DNA of 64,000 nt from Nageia nagi. Lineage: Eukaryota; Pinophyta. Under the pieces are notes generated by a model. The model saw nothing but the letters and a program-made list of their open reading frames with translations, was not told the origin of the DNA and ran no database searches. The translations under genes were made by a program, and so were the position numbers. Positions 37,600 to 48,544 of this stretch are shown here, one piece after another. The first letter of the stretch is position 1. Each line of letters begins with the position of its first letter. The stretch spans positions 149,172,001 to 149,236,000 of the forward strand of contig JBITNC010000001.1 of assembly GCA_050084985.1 (NCBI GenBank). Reading direction: 5' to 3'.

Positions 37600-39100
37600 C
37601 TTATTGTTGGCTAGAACATAATTTTTTTTGCACCAACATTTTGTCTACCTCCACCTGATCCTTCCTCAAATCTTCTTGTAGGTCCTTCAAAGGGATTTCT
37701 ACTAAAACCCCTTTTAAGTACTCTTTACAACACTCCTTTCTTGTGCATTTACTCTTATTCTTCTTCATCATCGTATTATTTAGTTTTGGTGGCAATTTAT
37801 ACATTTTTTATCCTGATCAATTTTCAACATTTATTCCCTCAATCTTTCTCCAGTTATATCAATTATATAATATTATTTCTTCATACCTTCAAACAAAAAA
37901 ATGACCATTCTAGTCAACTATGTAAATAGGTTATTCAATATTTTGATTATCATCAATGTTTCCATTTTTATTTGTTCCCACATATTGTCAAATGATAATG
38001 CCTCCTAAAGATACCTTAATCTATCTTCGAAGACCTCTGATTTAAAGAATATAAGTAAGAACTTCTTACAAATTAAATTCAAAGGTTGTAATTTTTCCTT
38101 GATTATTATTTCCAAATCAAAATGCCTATCAGGAAACCTCTCTTTAGAGGACTCTACATCTCATAGATTTCTCCACTCTAAACATCCTTATTCTATCAAT
38201 TTATCACATATTTCTCTATCATGAAATCATTTGGTTGCTTGTGCAAGTTCTTTATCTTTTACATAAAGTATAAACATTCAAAGATAAAGAATTAGATATG
38301 GGTTTATTTTTCACATATTTATGATAATAGATTTGATGGAAAAGTATAAAATTGTAGGAGAATTAAAATGAAGTATCAAATGGAATCACATTGTTATTTT
38401 TGATAAAAAACAACAGTAATGATAAAGAGCAACAATATTGATAATCACATGTTTACTTGCATGATGTTGACATCATTTATCTCATCATATTAAATTTGCA
38501 TAGGTTCATTTATTTGTTCTTGCAATTATTGTTTTCTCCCTTATATGCCTACAAGGGTAAATGAAATACTTCTTTTACATGATTATTAAAATCAAAATTA
38601 TAATAAATAATAATTTAAAATAATTTAGTACCTCTTTTACAACCTTTGTAGATGTAAATTCTATTTCTTTTAGCAATTCTTTAACAACAACATCCAAAGC
38701 CTCCTCAAATGTGTTCCTTATTTCTTATTACAATTCTTTATGTGTTACCTATTCATCTTCTTAAACTCCTTGCACCTTTATATCCTAGCATTTCATATGT
38801 TCTTGTATGTGTTTATTTTTAATTTCCTCACTATTATAATCTTGCATTACTTTTTCAATGTTCTCCTATGCTTCGATTGATAATTCTTTTGATCATACTT
38901 ATTCTATATGATACCATTGTGATATCATTCAAAATAATATGTATTGTTAAGTACCTTAGTTAAATCCTAATTTTGCATCATATATTTATGTCTATGATAC
39001 TTGGATGGTTTACTAGGTCTATTGCCTAGTGGCTTCTTACCTCTTCGGCTTTTCAAAATCTTTAGTAAATAATGAAATTGAATCCTATTCTTATTTAGTT
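37600..39100 (-). pseudogene. Decayed Lys/Glu-rich coding remnant
   Basis: A 67-codon frame at 37601-37804 is basic and acidic (KKNKSKCTRKECCKEYLKG). Broken - strand patches downstream, for example EEALDVVVKELLKEIEFTST near 38700, look like a coiled coil. The family is not recognised. Confidence 0.35.
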
Positions 39101-39779
39101 TCAAGTATTAAAAAAAATTTATATCTCATATTCACCACAAGCAAAAAAGTCACAAAATGTAATAACCTCTCAACCATCCTAACTGTATGTCATTCTCCTT
39201 GATTACCATATATGAACTATTCATCATCATATAACAGAAATGTTATATTATGCTTCTTAATGAATCTAAAAATCTTTTTAGGGAAATACCACAAAGAGAT
39301 ACAATCTCATAGAATGCAATGATCACATTATTTGCATAGAATATGCATGGTTTAGATTTTATCAAGTATCTTAAAAAAATGTTATTAATTATTTCATACC
39401 ATATTAGATAATAATTTCAAATATTTTAGATGTATGTGCAAGTTTTGCAACTTTAAAATACACGTTATTCCTATATTCAAGATGCTAAATTAGGTGAGAC
39501 AATAATAGTTTCTATGACCAAGTTTATTGATTTTACCATAAAGATACAATGTATATAATGTGTATAATGGTAGTGTTTAATGCAATTTCTCTAAAATCCA
39601 TACTTCTACATGAACCTTCTTCATGTTTTTCATAACTTGTATCTCAATGCAAAAGTTCATAAAATGGATGATGCATCTATAAAATGATTTTATACCCAAG
39701 AAAAGTATCAAATGATGTTGCTCAAATTCATCCAATGTATCAATCATATAACAAGATTTCCATGATAGTATCAAGATTA
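39101..39779. other. No supported feature
   Basis: AT-rich sequence only. Confidence 0.5.
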
Positions 39780-40230
39780 TTCTTTTAAAATGAAAAACCA
39801 ATGATAGCATGAATAATGATTCTATTCCTAGAATGCAAGGTGTTTGTTACCAATGAATGCCCAATGAGAGATATTCAATGCAAATATAAAATGATAAGAT
39901 GATCTTAAAAAACTAAAATGTTTCTTCATAATGAAAACCTAATGAAATATATTCAAAAAAATTGTAGTATGATAGTGCATTTATGCAATATTCAAATGTT
40001 GTTTCCTAATACAATCCCATAATAATATGCTAAGCACAACTACCATACAAAATATGTTTCAAGATGCTACAATATTGCCTTATTATTTAAGCCAATGATA
40101 TTATGTGGAATGCATTACAATATGATAATATATTTCAAGGTGCTAAAGTGATGCTTTACAATGAAATCTAATGATAATGTTATAGGATCATAAAATATTG
40201 CTTTAGAATGAATGATCAATGATAATGTAG
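39780..40230 (+). repeat. Degenerate ~65-bp tandem repeat
   Basis: Phrases like GAAAACCAATGATAA followed by ATTTCAAGATGCTA recur several times at roughly 60-70 bp. Strongly diverged. Confidence 0.5.
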
Positions 40231-41090
40231 TTAATCTATATGTCAATTATATATTTTGTGAATCATAGTTGTATACAATACTACAATTTTTTTAGGTTGT
40301 GTATATTGTTATCCAAATACAAAAGTCTTTATTATGGAGTAATTACTCAATATACTTTTTATTTTTGGATTCAATGTTTTCTAAGCTCTCCTATTTGTGT
40401 TGCTAAACTAGACCATTGCTCTATTTCATATATCTTTTGTTTACTTGTCAGATCATATTATGGTTCACCAACATAGGCGACCAACTGAGGTTCCAAGAGT
40501 ACTTTTGAGTCCCAAAGGCTTTTTGAGTCTTAGGATAGATTAAGAAAGCCTTTTCGACTCTAATTTTCCTTCACACTTAGAAATACAATAATATCTTACA
40601 TCTATATATGGAGTGATTCTCATTTAGAAGACTTTTCTCATCTTGTGTTGAATCATTCTAAGCTGCTCAAGATTATATATATGAAGTACTTCTCAATACT
40701 AGATATAGAATTGACATAATAAAAAGAACAAAGAAGAAGATTAAGAATGTGTTTGTTAAGATATAACATTACTAACACATGGAATTGTAAACCTAAATCA
40801 TCCACTTAGAACCAACCCAATTTCACTTATATTTATGTATTACTATTTACAATTGAAATTTTTGAAGTTGCAAATACTCCATATAATTCAAAATTTTGAA
40901 GTTGTCTTAGTTAAGCTCTTGAATATTTTCAAATGACTATAGTTAGGATTGATTAAATTTTGTTTATCTATATCCTTGATTTAAGCAATCATATACATGA
41001 TACAATAGGGGAGATGCCAAGGATGGTAGCAAATGAGAATATGATCAACCAACATGAAAACAAAAAGGCCTAAGCTTATTGAGTTATCAT
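40231..41090. other. No supported feature
   Basis: AT-rich, with only short chance frames. Confidence 0.5.
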
Positions 41091-41094
41091 GTTT

Positions 41095-41815
41095 TTTAAT
41101 AAACTTATATATCAATATCTTGAGTAATTTAATTTTTAATGATATATATACACATAAATTCATGATGCATGATGCTAACATAGTTTTAGAAGATACATTA
41201 TTTAAGAATATGCATGATGCAAACATAGTTTCATGGACCATAATGATTGCAAGATATGCATAAACAAATTTTCATTGAATATTATGATTTTAAATGCTCT
41301 AATAAATATGTATGCAATATATGGAAGAATACATAAGGCCCATGAATTATTTGAGAATATGCATGATGAAAACATGATTTCATGGACTACAATAATTACA
41401 AGATATGCATAAAATCAATTTTCATTGAACATTGTAGTTGTGAATATCTTAATAAACAAGTATGAAAAATATGGAAGAATACAAAAGGCCCAATAATTAT
41501 TTGATAATATGCATGATGCAAACATAGTTTCATAGACTACATTAATAGCAATATATACACAAAATAGGTTTTTATTTATTGTTATGGTTGTGAATGCCCT
41601 AATAAATATGTATGCAAAATGTGGGAGAATACACAACGTCTAGGAATTATTTGAAAAGATGCATGACATAAACATAGTTTCATGGACTATAATGATTATA
41701 AGATATACACAAAATGATTTTTTATGGGTTTCCATTAAATGTTGTGGTTGTGAATTCCTTGATAAACATATATACAAAATATTAAGAATACATAAGGCCA
41801 TAGCAAGATGTAGAA
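41095..41815 (+). repeat. PPR-derived tandem array with a 150-bp period (copy 1)
   Basis: The anchor GATGCAAACATAGTTTCATGG recurs at 41215, 41365, 41515 and 41665, exactly 150 bp apart (with base changes). Each unit reads as a collapsed PPR repeat of about 50 residues: NALINMYAKCGRIHKA, then ELFEKMHDANIVSWTIMI and RYAQN. The normal intermediate PPR segment between the two halves is missing, so this is not the structure of an ordinary PPR gene. Stops and small indels break the frame. Upstream, a shorter partial unit starts near 41171. Confidence 0.88.
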
Positions 41816-42099
41816 AAATACATAAGGGAAGGATAAAAGACAATCTAAAACTTAGTTGCAACTCTTGGATTATGACTAAAAGAGAGGAATGTATAAAGAA
41901 TTTACTTTACAACAATTTTATGCTAGGGTTTTCAACTACTTTTCCACCAAGATTCAAATAAATTCCTCTTCATTTCCTTCAACATCTGGCTCATTCATTT
42001 TTTGGGTAGGTGACATACATGCAAGGTGATAAGATATTCCTTAGATTACATTCCTTTATCCTTTGTTGATAATTTATCTATTGTAAATTGATTTAATTC

Positions 42100-42345
42100 A
42101 TGATGCTTATGTGGTGGGAGTTTGTGATTCATATGTGTAGAGAGTTCACAATGTATATATGCTTATCGTTCATTATGTATTTATGGTGGGTGTTCATGAT
42201 GTGTATATGCAAGGAATTAACAATGCATATGTGGAGACTAGAAAGTGAGGTTGTGAGTGATGAGTACATACAAACATTTATGATAATTATGTATGTAACT
42301 TTTTTAATATGTATGTATATATGGGTGTTAGCTTGCTATTGAAAA
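42100..42345 (+). repeat. GTTCAC-type minisatellite downstream of PPR array copy 1
   Basis: Irregular repeats of roughly 25-30 bp with GAGTTCACAATGTATATATG and related forms. The same motif, and a following GAAARTGGAT-GCCC stretch, lie downstream of PPR array copy 2. Confidence 0.7.
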
Positions 42346-42429
42346 ATGGATAGCCCAATCAACTCTTGTCAAGTTTAAGGTGGGTGTGCCAAAGTCCATG
42401 TGGATTTTTAGGAGGCTAGATAGACATAA

Positions 42430-42570
42430 TATTATCAGGATAGAAGTTTTTATTTTAGGAAACAACTACAAGTAACTTTACTTATGAATGGTGAATTCAT
42501 CCTTGATATTTATAGTAACATACTAACATTCCATTATTTTACCAAAACCAACAACCAAGTAATAGTTGAT
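42430..42570 (+). repeat. Copy 2 of the dispersed low-copy repeat
   Basis: Carries AGGAAACAACTACA and CCATTATTTTACCAAAACC, as in copies 1 and 3. Confidence 0.45.
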
Positions 42571-42599
42571 TGATTATCTGAAAAAAATTAAGATGGGTG

Positions 42600-43010
42600 A
42601 GCTTGCTCATACCCAATTTATTTTATAAGATACCTCAACCAAATGGCTTCTTGGGCCATGACTAACATGGCTCAATATTATGCCTCTGTAGTGAAGAGAA
42701 CAGTAGTAGGTTTCTTCTTGGAAACCCAAGAGATAGGACTTGAACCAATGATTAAGTCCATACAGTGAATTCTTTAGCTTACACACAAAGGACTCTCTAC
42801 TTTCCAAAATAAACCCTTATAGTTGATTCATGTAGATTTTCACATCTAATTCATCATTGAGAAAAGCACTATTGAAATCAAGTTGAAAAAATTTCCATCC
42901 TTGAGCTGCTAAAAGACAAAGGATTAACTTAACTGTGGGTATATTTTCCACTAGAGAAAATGTTTCCTTATAATCAACTTCGTATTTCTAAGCAAAACTC
43001 TTGGATATTG
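42600..43010 (-). pseudogene. Copia fragment F: RT joined to RNase H by deletion
   Basis: Right to left: KYEVDYKETFSPVENIPTVK, WKFFQLDFNSAFLND and MNQLQGF, then KLKNSLYGL near 42765. It then jumps straight to RNase H: SSPISWVSKKKPT, FTTEA, AQEAIWLRYL near 42640. The palm with YVDD and the connection domain are missing, a loss of several hundred bases. The sequence is close to Copia-A RT in style. It is not the missing half of Copia-E, because nothing links the ends, but that cannot be fully ruled out. Confidence 0.8.
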
Positions 43011-43791
43011 TTGATTGGTATAATGTAACCTCAAAGGGTTTGGTCTATTTGAGTTCTCCATTTCCCATAACAATAGGTTCCTTGAAAGAGCAAAAGGTTG
43101 TGGGAATGTGCTTGTGTTGGTTTTTTGCTCAATATTTGGATTATAGGCCAATTCCTATCTATTGTAAAGGCTTGAAGTAATAGGAAAGAGATAAAAAGGT
43201 AGAGATTTATAAGAAAGAGGTGAACACATTAAACTAAAACTTAAACAAGAATTATACAACCTGAGCATTATAGCATAGGTAGCAATCCATAGCCAAGATT
43301 AAGAATAGCAAGTTACCTTACCCTTTGGGTATCGCAATCACAATATGTAGCCATAATTTAAAATAACATCCCATACATAACATTCAAAAAATTAATAAAT
43401 ATCCACTTGTTACAAAAAGGCAAAGCATTATCTATTTACATTATCTTATATGAAAGCATCTTACATAACTAGGCAAATTTGCTAGAATTTTTGACCTCTT
43501 TGATTATAACAGTCCACCATTTATACATTCACCTACTTGATTAGCTAGTTATCTACCATAAATACACATAATTATTCATCTTGGTTGAAGACAGTAAATA
43601 AGACTTTATAATAAATATTAAAATTATGTTAGATTACATAATGAATAAGTACCAACAACATGACCATCTGAAAATTTGCAATTTCTAATCAATTATATCC
43701 ATTGAGTTGTAATCTTCTTGACATTTCATTGACTACTCTTTTTCACCTCTATAGTTGATTGAAGAAGTACTCGTCTACAATTTGATAGGTA
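43011..43791. other. No supported feature (left flank of element H)
   Basis: AT-rich sequence without a readable motif. Confidence 0.5.
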
Positions 43792-43796
43792 TGATC
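43792..43796. other. Target-site duplication, left copy
   Basis: TGATC, identical to 47504-47508 on the other side of element H. Confidence 0.88.
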
Positions 43797-44081
43797 TGAG
43801 AGAACCAAAATGTTCTTCTATATTCATCAAAATGAGTTACATATTTATAGGCTTAAGAAAGCCATTACAAGATAAAATAATAAGTTGAGAATAATATTCT
43901 CATGACCAAAATAAACAACTCACACTATACGTATCACCCTTAGATCACTACATGACAAATTACTTGTTATAACAATAAATAAATAAATACTTAGACCTAG
44001 ATACTTAGGGAAATACTTTAGTCCTAATTAATTAATCCTAATAACTTAGGACTTAGGGATATGTAGGGTATAATTCCAACA
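43797..44081 (-). repeat. 3' LTR of element H
   Basis: 285 bp, partner of 47219-47503, with a TATAAATA box on the - strand at 43842-43849. Confidence 0.95.
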
Positions 44082-44094
44082 TTCTCCCCTTTAA
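44082..44094 (-). other. Polypurine tract of element H
   Basis: TTAAAGGGGAGAA on the - strand, directly before the LTR start. Confidence 0.88.
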
Positions 44095-44119
44095 TGCTAA
44101 GTAACTCACGCAAGAGTTC

Positions 44120-46625
44120 TTAAGCATCACAAAGTTGGAAGAAACATAACCTTTTTCGTTTCCTCCAATCATACAAAAGAAAATCAAAATTTTCAAGAAA
44201 TAAGTGGTGGCACTCCTTCCACTCTCTAAGTGGGATCTCCTCCATTGTTGATGTTGCTCCTCCAAGATTGAGTGCTTTTTGGTAATTTGCTCCCCTTTGA
44301 ACAAAATTCTTTATGGTCTTCAACAACCATATTCTCTCTTCTTCATGGTCCTCAAACCATTCTTGTAGTGGCATTCCATAAATGCTATAAGTATTGGTTT
44401 TCAAGAACCAATCTCTCTCACAATGGTGTTTGAACCATTCTTTCATCTCTCTCTCATTTTTTATATGGTGTTTAAACCATGTTTGCAAGTAGTCATTTTC
44501 TCTTGCATTCATTACATCATAGCATACTCCACATGAGTATGTTCTCATCATTTCACAATAATCATTATACCACACTACTCTCTCACAAATGTCTACACAC
44601 ACTTTGAGACAATACATGGCCACACATTGGCTAACTACATATGCAACTTTGAGTTGCTCCTCACACAAATTATCACTCTTTTTCACACATTGTACAACCA
44701 TGAAATGATTGTCATTCACACAAATTACATCACTTTCCTCCTTCCAAGAAGTATAACAAAAGAAATCATTTGAGTCCAAATGACCCAATTTTACCATCAT
44801 TTTCTTCACCAAAGGAATACTCTCCTTCAAGGTTTCTTCCATGAAATCATCTTCATAGCATGTTTCCTCCAAAGTTATTTCAACTTGAGGATTCTTCAAC
44901 CTGTTTTCACAAAACAAATCATTAGTATAAAAATATCTTTCACCTCCAATGGTGATCTCCTTTGTGCTTTTTTCTTCTTCATAAAGTACTATCTCACTAT
45001 TCTTTCTCTCCTCCTTAGAATATCTTTGTCATTCACTCTTGGTGAGTGATCTTCTTACATGAACATGGAGTTTATAGCCTCCATTTCTTCTTCATCAATG
45101 ACCTCTCTAAGATCATCATCCCATATTGTCTTCATAAGACAATCATCATGTGCTTCCTCCATGAAGCATTCCTCATCTTCTCCTCTCTTCACAACAAGAA
45201 GAAGATTCTCACATACACTCTCCTCCTTGAGAGTTTCTTCTTGGTGATCTTCACATTGGGTGTCTTCACCATCAACTTGAGCAATGGAATCATCATCACA
45301 TATGATTTGAGCCTTGTCTTCATTCACTCCATGTGAGTGAGTTTCATCTACTCCATGTGAGAAGTCTTCAACCATGGAACACTCCTCCTTGAGTGTGTCA
45401 TCATCTTGTTCTTTATCAAAAAAGAACTCTTGCCAACATTGGGTTGGCTCCTCCTCATTCTCCTCCATGAGAATGACTTCTTTAGTTTGTGCCTCCACCA
45501 TGGAGCACTCTTCATATGGCTGGATTGGTGTCCTCAATGAACACTCTTAAAATGTCTCCTCCATGAGACATGAATCATCACAAGGCCAATCTAATTCCTC
45601 TCCAAGGAATTCTCCTTCATAGTTTTCATCATATGTGTCTTCAATAGACATATCACCAAGCATGTAAATAACTCTCACAGGTTCACTTTCATCTTCATCA
45701 CATGGGTCATCTTGATGCCCTCCAAACATGTAAGGTTCCTCTTTGCATATTGTTGCCTTTATAAGACAACTCTCAAGATATTTTGATACCTCCATTTCAC
45801 CATGAATTCCATCAATGGCTATCTCATTATCTTCTATCTCCCCCTTGAGATATTCATCTTCATTCTCAACTCTTGATAAGTCGTCTTCATCATAAGGGAG
45901 CCAACAATGCTCCTTGTCTTCAACATTCTCTTCCATGAGAATGATTTGTGATCCATGATTTGAATCCACAAATTTCTGAGGTGGTTCCATATTCATGAGA
46001 CACTCTTCATGACATGCCTCCTTCATGAGACATTTTTTACAATATGCCTTCTCCATTAGGCATTCTTCATAAGCTTCCTCCATGAATCATTCTTTATCCA
46101 CTTTACTCCCTTCCATGAGAGTTTCACAAGCCTCTTCACAAGGCCACATAAAATTCATATCTTCCTCTTCATAATAATGCATGCCTTCTTCATAATACAT
46201 GTCTTCAAAAAGTCCTTCAAAAGGATCTTTAAAACAAGGCTCTTCAAGCATATATGGCTCTTCCCATGAGCCTTCACCAAAAGAACAAGGTTCCCCTTTG
46301 TTCACACAAGCTTCATATTCATTAACATCAAAAACATCTTTCAAAACCTTCCATGCAATATAAGTTGATTTACAAATTGCTATAAGAGGAAAAACATTTT
46401 CTTTCATACCTTTTCTTAAGTCCATGAGAGCTAAGCAATTTTGATATTGCTTTTCCTTCTTTTCTCTTTTCTCCTCTCCTTCAAGAGAGCTCCAATTTAG
46501 GTGTTATTCATAGCCTTCTTGGACTATATCCCAAATCCTTTTGCCTTCATCAAGTTCTTTATTATTATGCTCCACCAAGCATAATTTGCTCCATCAAATT
46601 TGGGTACCTCCAAATCTTCAGGCAT
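44120..46625 (-). pseudogene. Element H gag-like protein with long acidic Cys/Glu-rich extension
   Basis: About 835 codons from an ATG at 46625 to a stop at 44120, only 26 bp from the polypurine tract. The start, MPEDLEVPKFDGANYAWW, then RIWDIVQEGYE and LMDLRKGMKENVFPL...AWKVLKDVF, matches the N-terminal gag of plant Copia elements (UBN2 type). From about residue 75 it becomes acidic, with a ten-residue repeat EECLMEKAYC / KKCLMKEACH near 46000-46080 and related ECSMVE and ECFMEEA motifs later. The last third (44120-44917) is less repetitive, with several W-containing WFKHH/WFEDH motifs. Frame breaks: one shift near 46550, stops at 46504, 46087 and 45547, and a break between 44918 and 45057. 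No CCHC knuckle was seen. Confidence 0.75.
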
Positions 46626-47204
46626 GGTGTCTATCTCAGAAAAATAATTTTTACTAAACAGACCTTCGATGGTAAATTCATAAAATGGATGACTTAAACT
46701 TATCCAAATGGGCTGACATTTTTACATAATGTTCCACACACCCATATCTATCTTCAGTCCAAATTTCACCTGAAAATGAGCAATATATCAAAATATATAT
46801 TCATTTCAAGTTGACTAATTTTTCCAAGCCTGCACACATTTTTGGACAAGAGCGATGTCTCCAACATTGGCAGGTCTTGTTTACACATAGAGCCTTCGAA
46901 TCACATAGAAATCTCCAATAGATGCACACTATAGACATAGATCTGGCTATCCATAATGTAGATCTACATGATCCTCACAAAATAGCAGCACCCAGCCTTC
47001 AGGTAGATGCACTTTGTAGCATCACTACGCATGTACGGAGCCTCCACAACAAGAATTTTTCCAGAGGCTTTGGATCTCACACTTGCAATAATTTGATAAA
47101 TTATTTGCAATGCATCCACAAGCTCAATAATTCTGATGATAGTCCTTAAGGAGCTTGATAAGATCCTTCAAGACTTCACCCACTCTAACCCTATGATCGA
47201 TTCT

Positions 47205-47216
47205 GCTCTGATACCA
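47205..47216 (-). other. Primer-binding site of element H
   Basis: Reads TGGTATCAGAGC on the - strand, two bases inside the 5' LTR, identical to that of Copia-A. Confidence 0.92.
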
Positions 47217-47218
47217 TT

Positions 47219-47503
47219 TGAGAGAACCAAAATGTCCTTCTATATTCATCAAAATGAGTTACATATTTATAGGCTTAAGAAATCCATTACAAGACAAAAT
47301 AATAAGTTGAGAATAATATTCTCATGACCAAAATAAATAACTCACACTATACGTATCACCCTTAGATCACTACATGACAAATTACTTGTTATAACAATAA
47401 ATAAATAAATACTTAGACCTAGATACTTAGGGAAATACTTTAGTCCTAATTAATTAATCCTAATAACTTAGGACTTAGGGATATGTAGGGTATAATTACA
47501 ACA
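47219..47503 (-). repeat. 5' LTR of element H
   Basis: 285 bp. Five differences from the 3' LTR (three transitions, two transversions). TATA box on the - strand at 47262-47269. Confidence 0.95.
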
Positions 47504-47508
47504 TGATC
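47504..47508. other. Target-site duplication, right copy
   Basis: TGATC, identical to 43792-43796. Confidence 0.88.
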
Positions 47509-47803
47509 TGGCATTATGTTATGTGGGTAGCTATCTACTTCTCTACAACCATTGATATTCCATATTGTAGTAATGATTGAATAGAGGAATGGGGGACATG
47601 AATAATATATCAACTTAGTTCAAGAAGAAACTACCACTATTATATGGAAATGTGTTGAAGTTGACACATTAACAAGGCCTTAGGGGTCAAACACTTAAGA
47701 TCAAGTGGACCTAAGTGTTACTTCTTTTCCAACATTACTTTTTTAGTCTAACGAGTTCTATTTCTCTTCATTGGGCTTTATTGATGATCCAAATATTCTT
47801 AGT

Positions 47804-48090
47804 ACCTATTGATTTAGCTAAAAGTTCTAACATCATCACTCAAAATCTATAGGCTCTATTTGGTATCTTCATGAAATATCACCCACCATTGCTTGTTCAA
47901 GGACCCATTGATTTTAGCCAAAAGTTCTAAAGTCATCGCTCAAAATCAATTGGATCTATTTGGTATCTTCATGAAATATCACCTGCCATTGCTTATTCTA
48001 AGACCCATTGATTTTTCACAAACATTATGATGTCACTACTAAAAGTTGATGAGTGATGTTTACTTCTTGGTATCTCCTGCTAAATATTTG
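47804..48090 (+). repeat. ~99-bp tandem repeat, three units
   Basis: Units start at 47804, 47903 and 48003 with ACCYATTGATTT; the first two are very alike (GTATCTTCATGAAATATCAC) and the third is diverged. Confidence 0.88.
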
Positions 48091-48544
48091 GACATAACTT
48101 GGGTTTATATTTTCAACAACTCCTAAACACTGTATTTACAATAACTCCCAAAATTTCCTTAGAATTTCACTTCCCATACATAATACAATACTACCTACAT
48201 ATGATACATTTGCTTCTAAACATGACTCTTTTATATATATAGTTCTTGGCCTTTTTGACCATTAACATGACTAAAGTTTATCCTTAGGAGTCATTGCAAC
48301 ACCTGCTAGATTTTGACTAGAAATTTTTAAGACAAAATATCAAAGACCAAGACTTATATATACAATAGCCGGATGTTGACAACACCTGAAACTCTTTATA
48401 CTCAATTCAAACAAAATATTAAATACATGTGAATGGAAAAGGGAAAAGGGAGTAGGGACTAGGGAGAATTTCTTGAAACAAATGAAAGAATAAAAGAATG
48501 ATAGTATATTACCCCATTCTCAGAATGAAATTTTGAAGGAATAC
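48091..48544. other. No supported feature
   Basis: Includes a purine-rich patch near 48430-48465. The Copia-E coding similarity starts only at about 48545. Confidence 0.5.

Larger units (their letters stand above)
43797..47503 (-). mobile_element. Element H, complete non-autonomous LTR retrotransposon
   Basis: A 3707-bp element with two 285-bp LTRs that differ at five positions, TG...CA ends, a primer-binding site inside the 5' LTR (right end), a polypurine tract at the 3' LTR (left end) and a 5-bp target duplication TGATC at 43792-43796 and 47504-47508. The interior has one long degraded frame and no protease, integrase or RT. This matches the definition of a gag-only non-autonomous element (TR-GAG type, known from other plants), although its acidic extension is unusual. 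It must have moved with enzymes from another Copia-like element. Confidence 0.93.

Noticed and set aside
45059-45247. Serine-rich + strand frame
   Set aside because: Antisense to the acidic region of element H, produced by its codon bias.
44780-45336. Open frames on the + strand inside element H
   Set aside because: They are antisense shadows of the acidic gag-like frame, whose Glu/Asp codons give few stops on the other strand.
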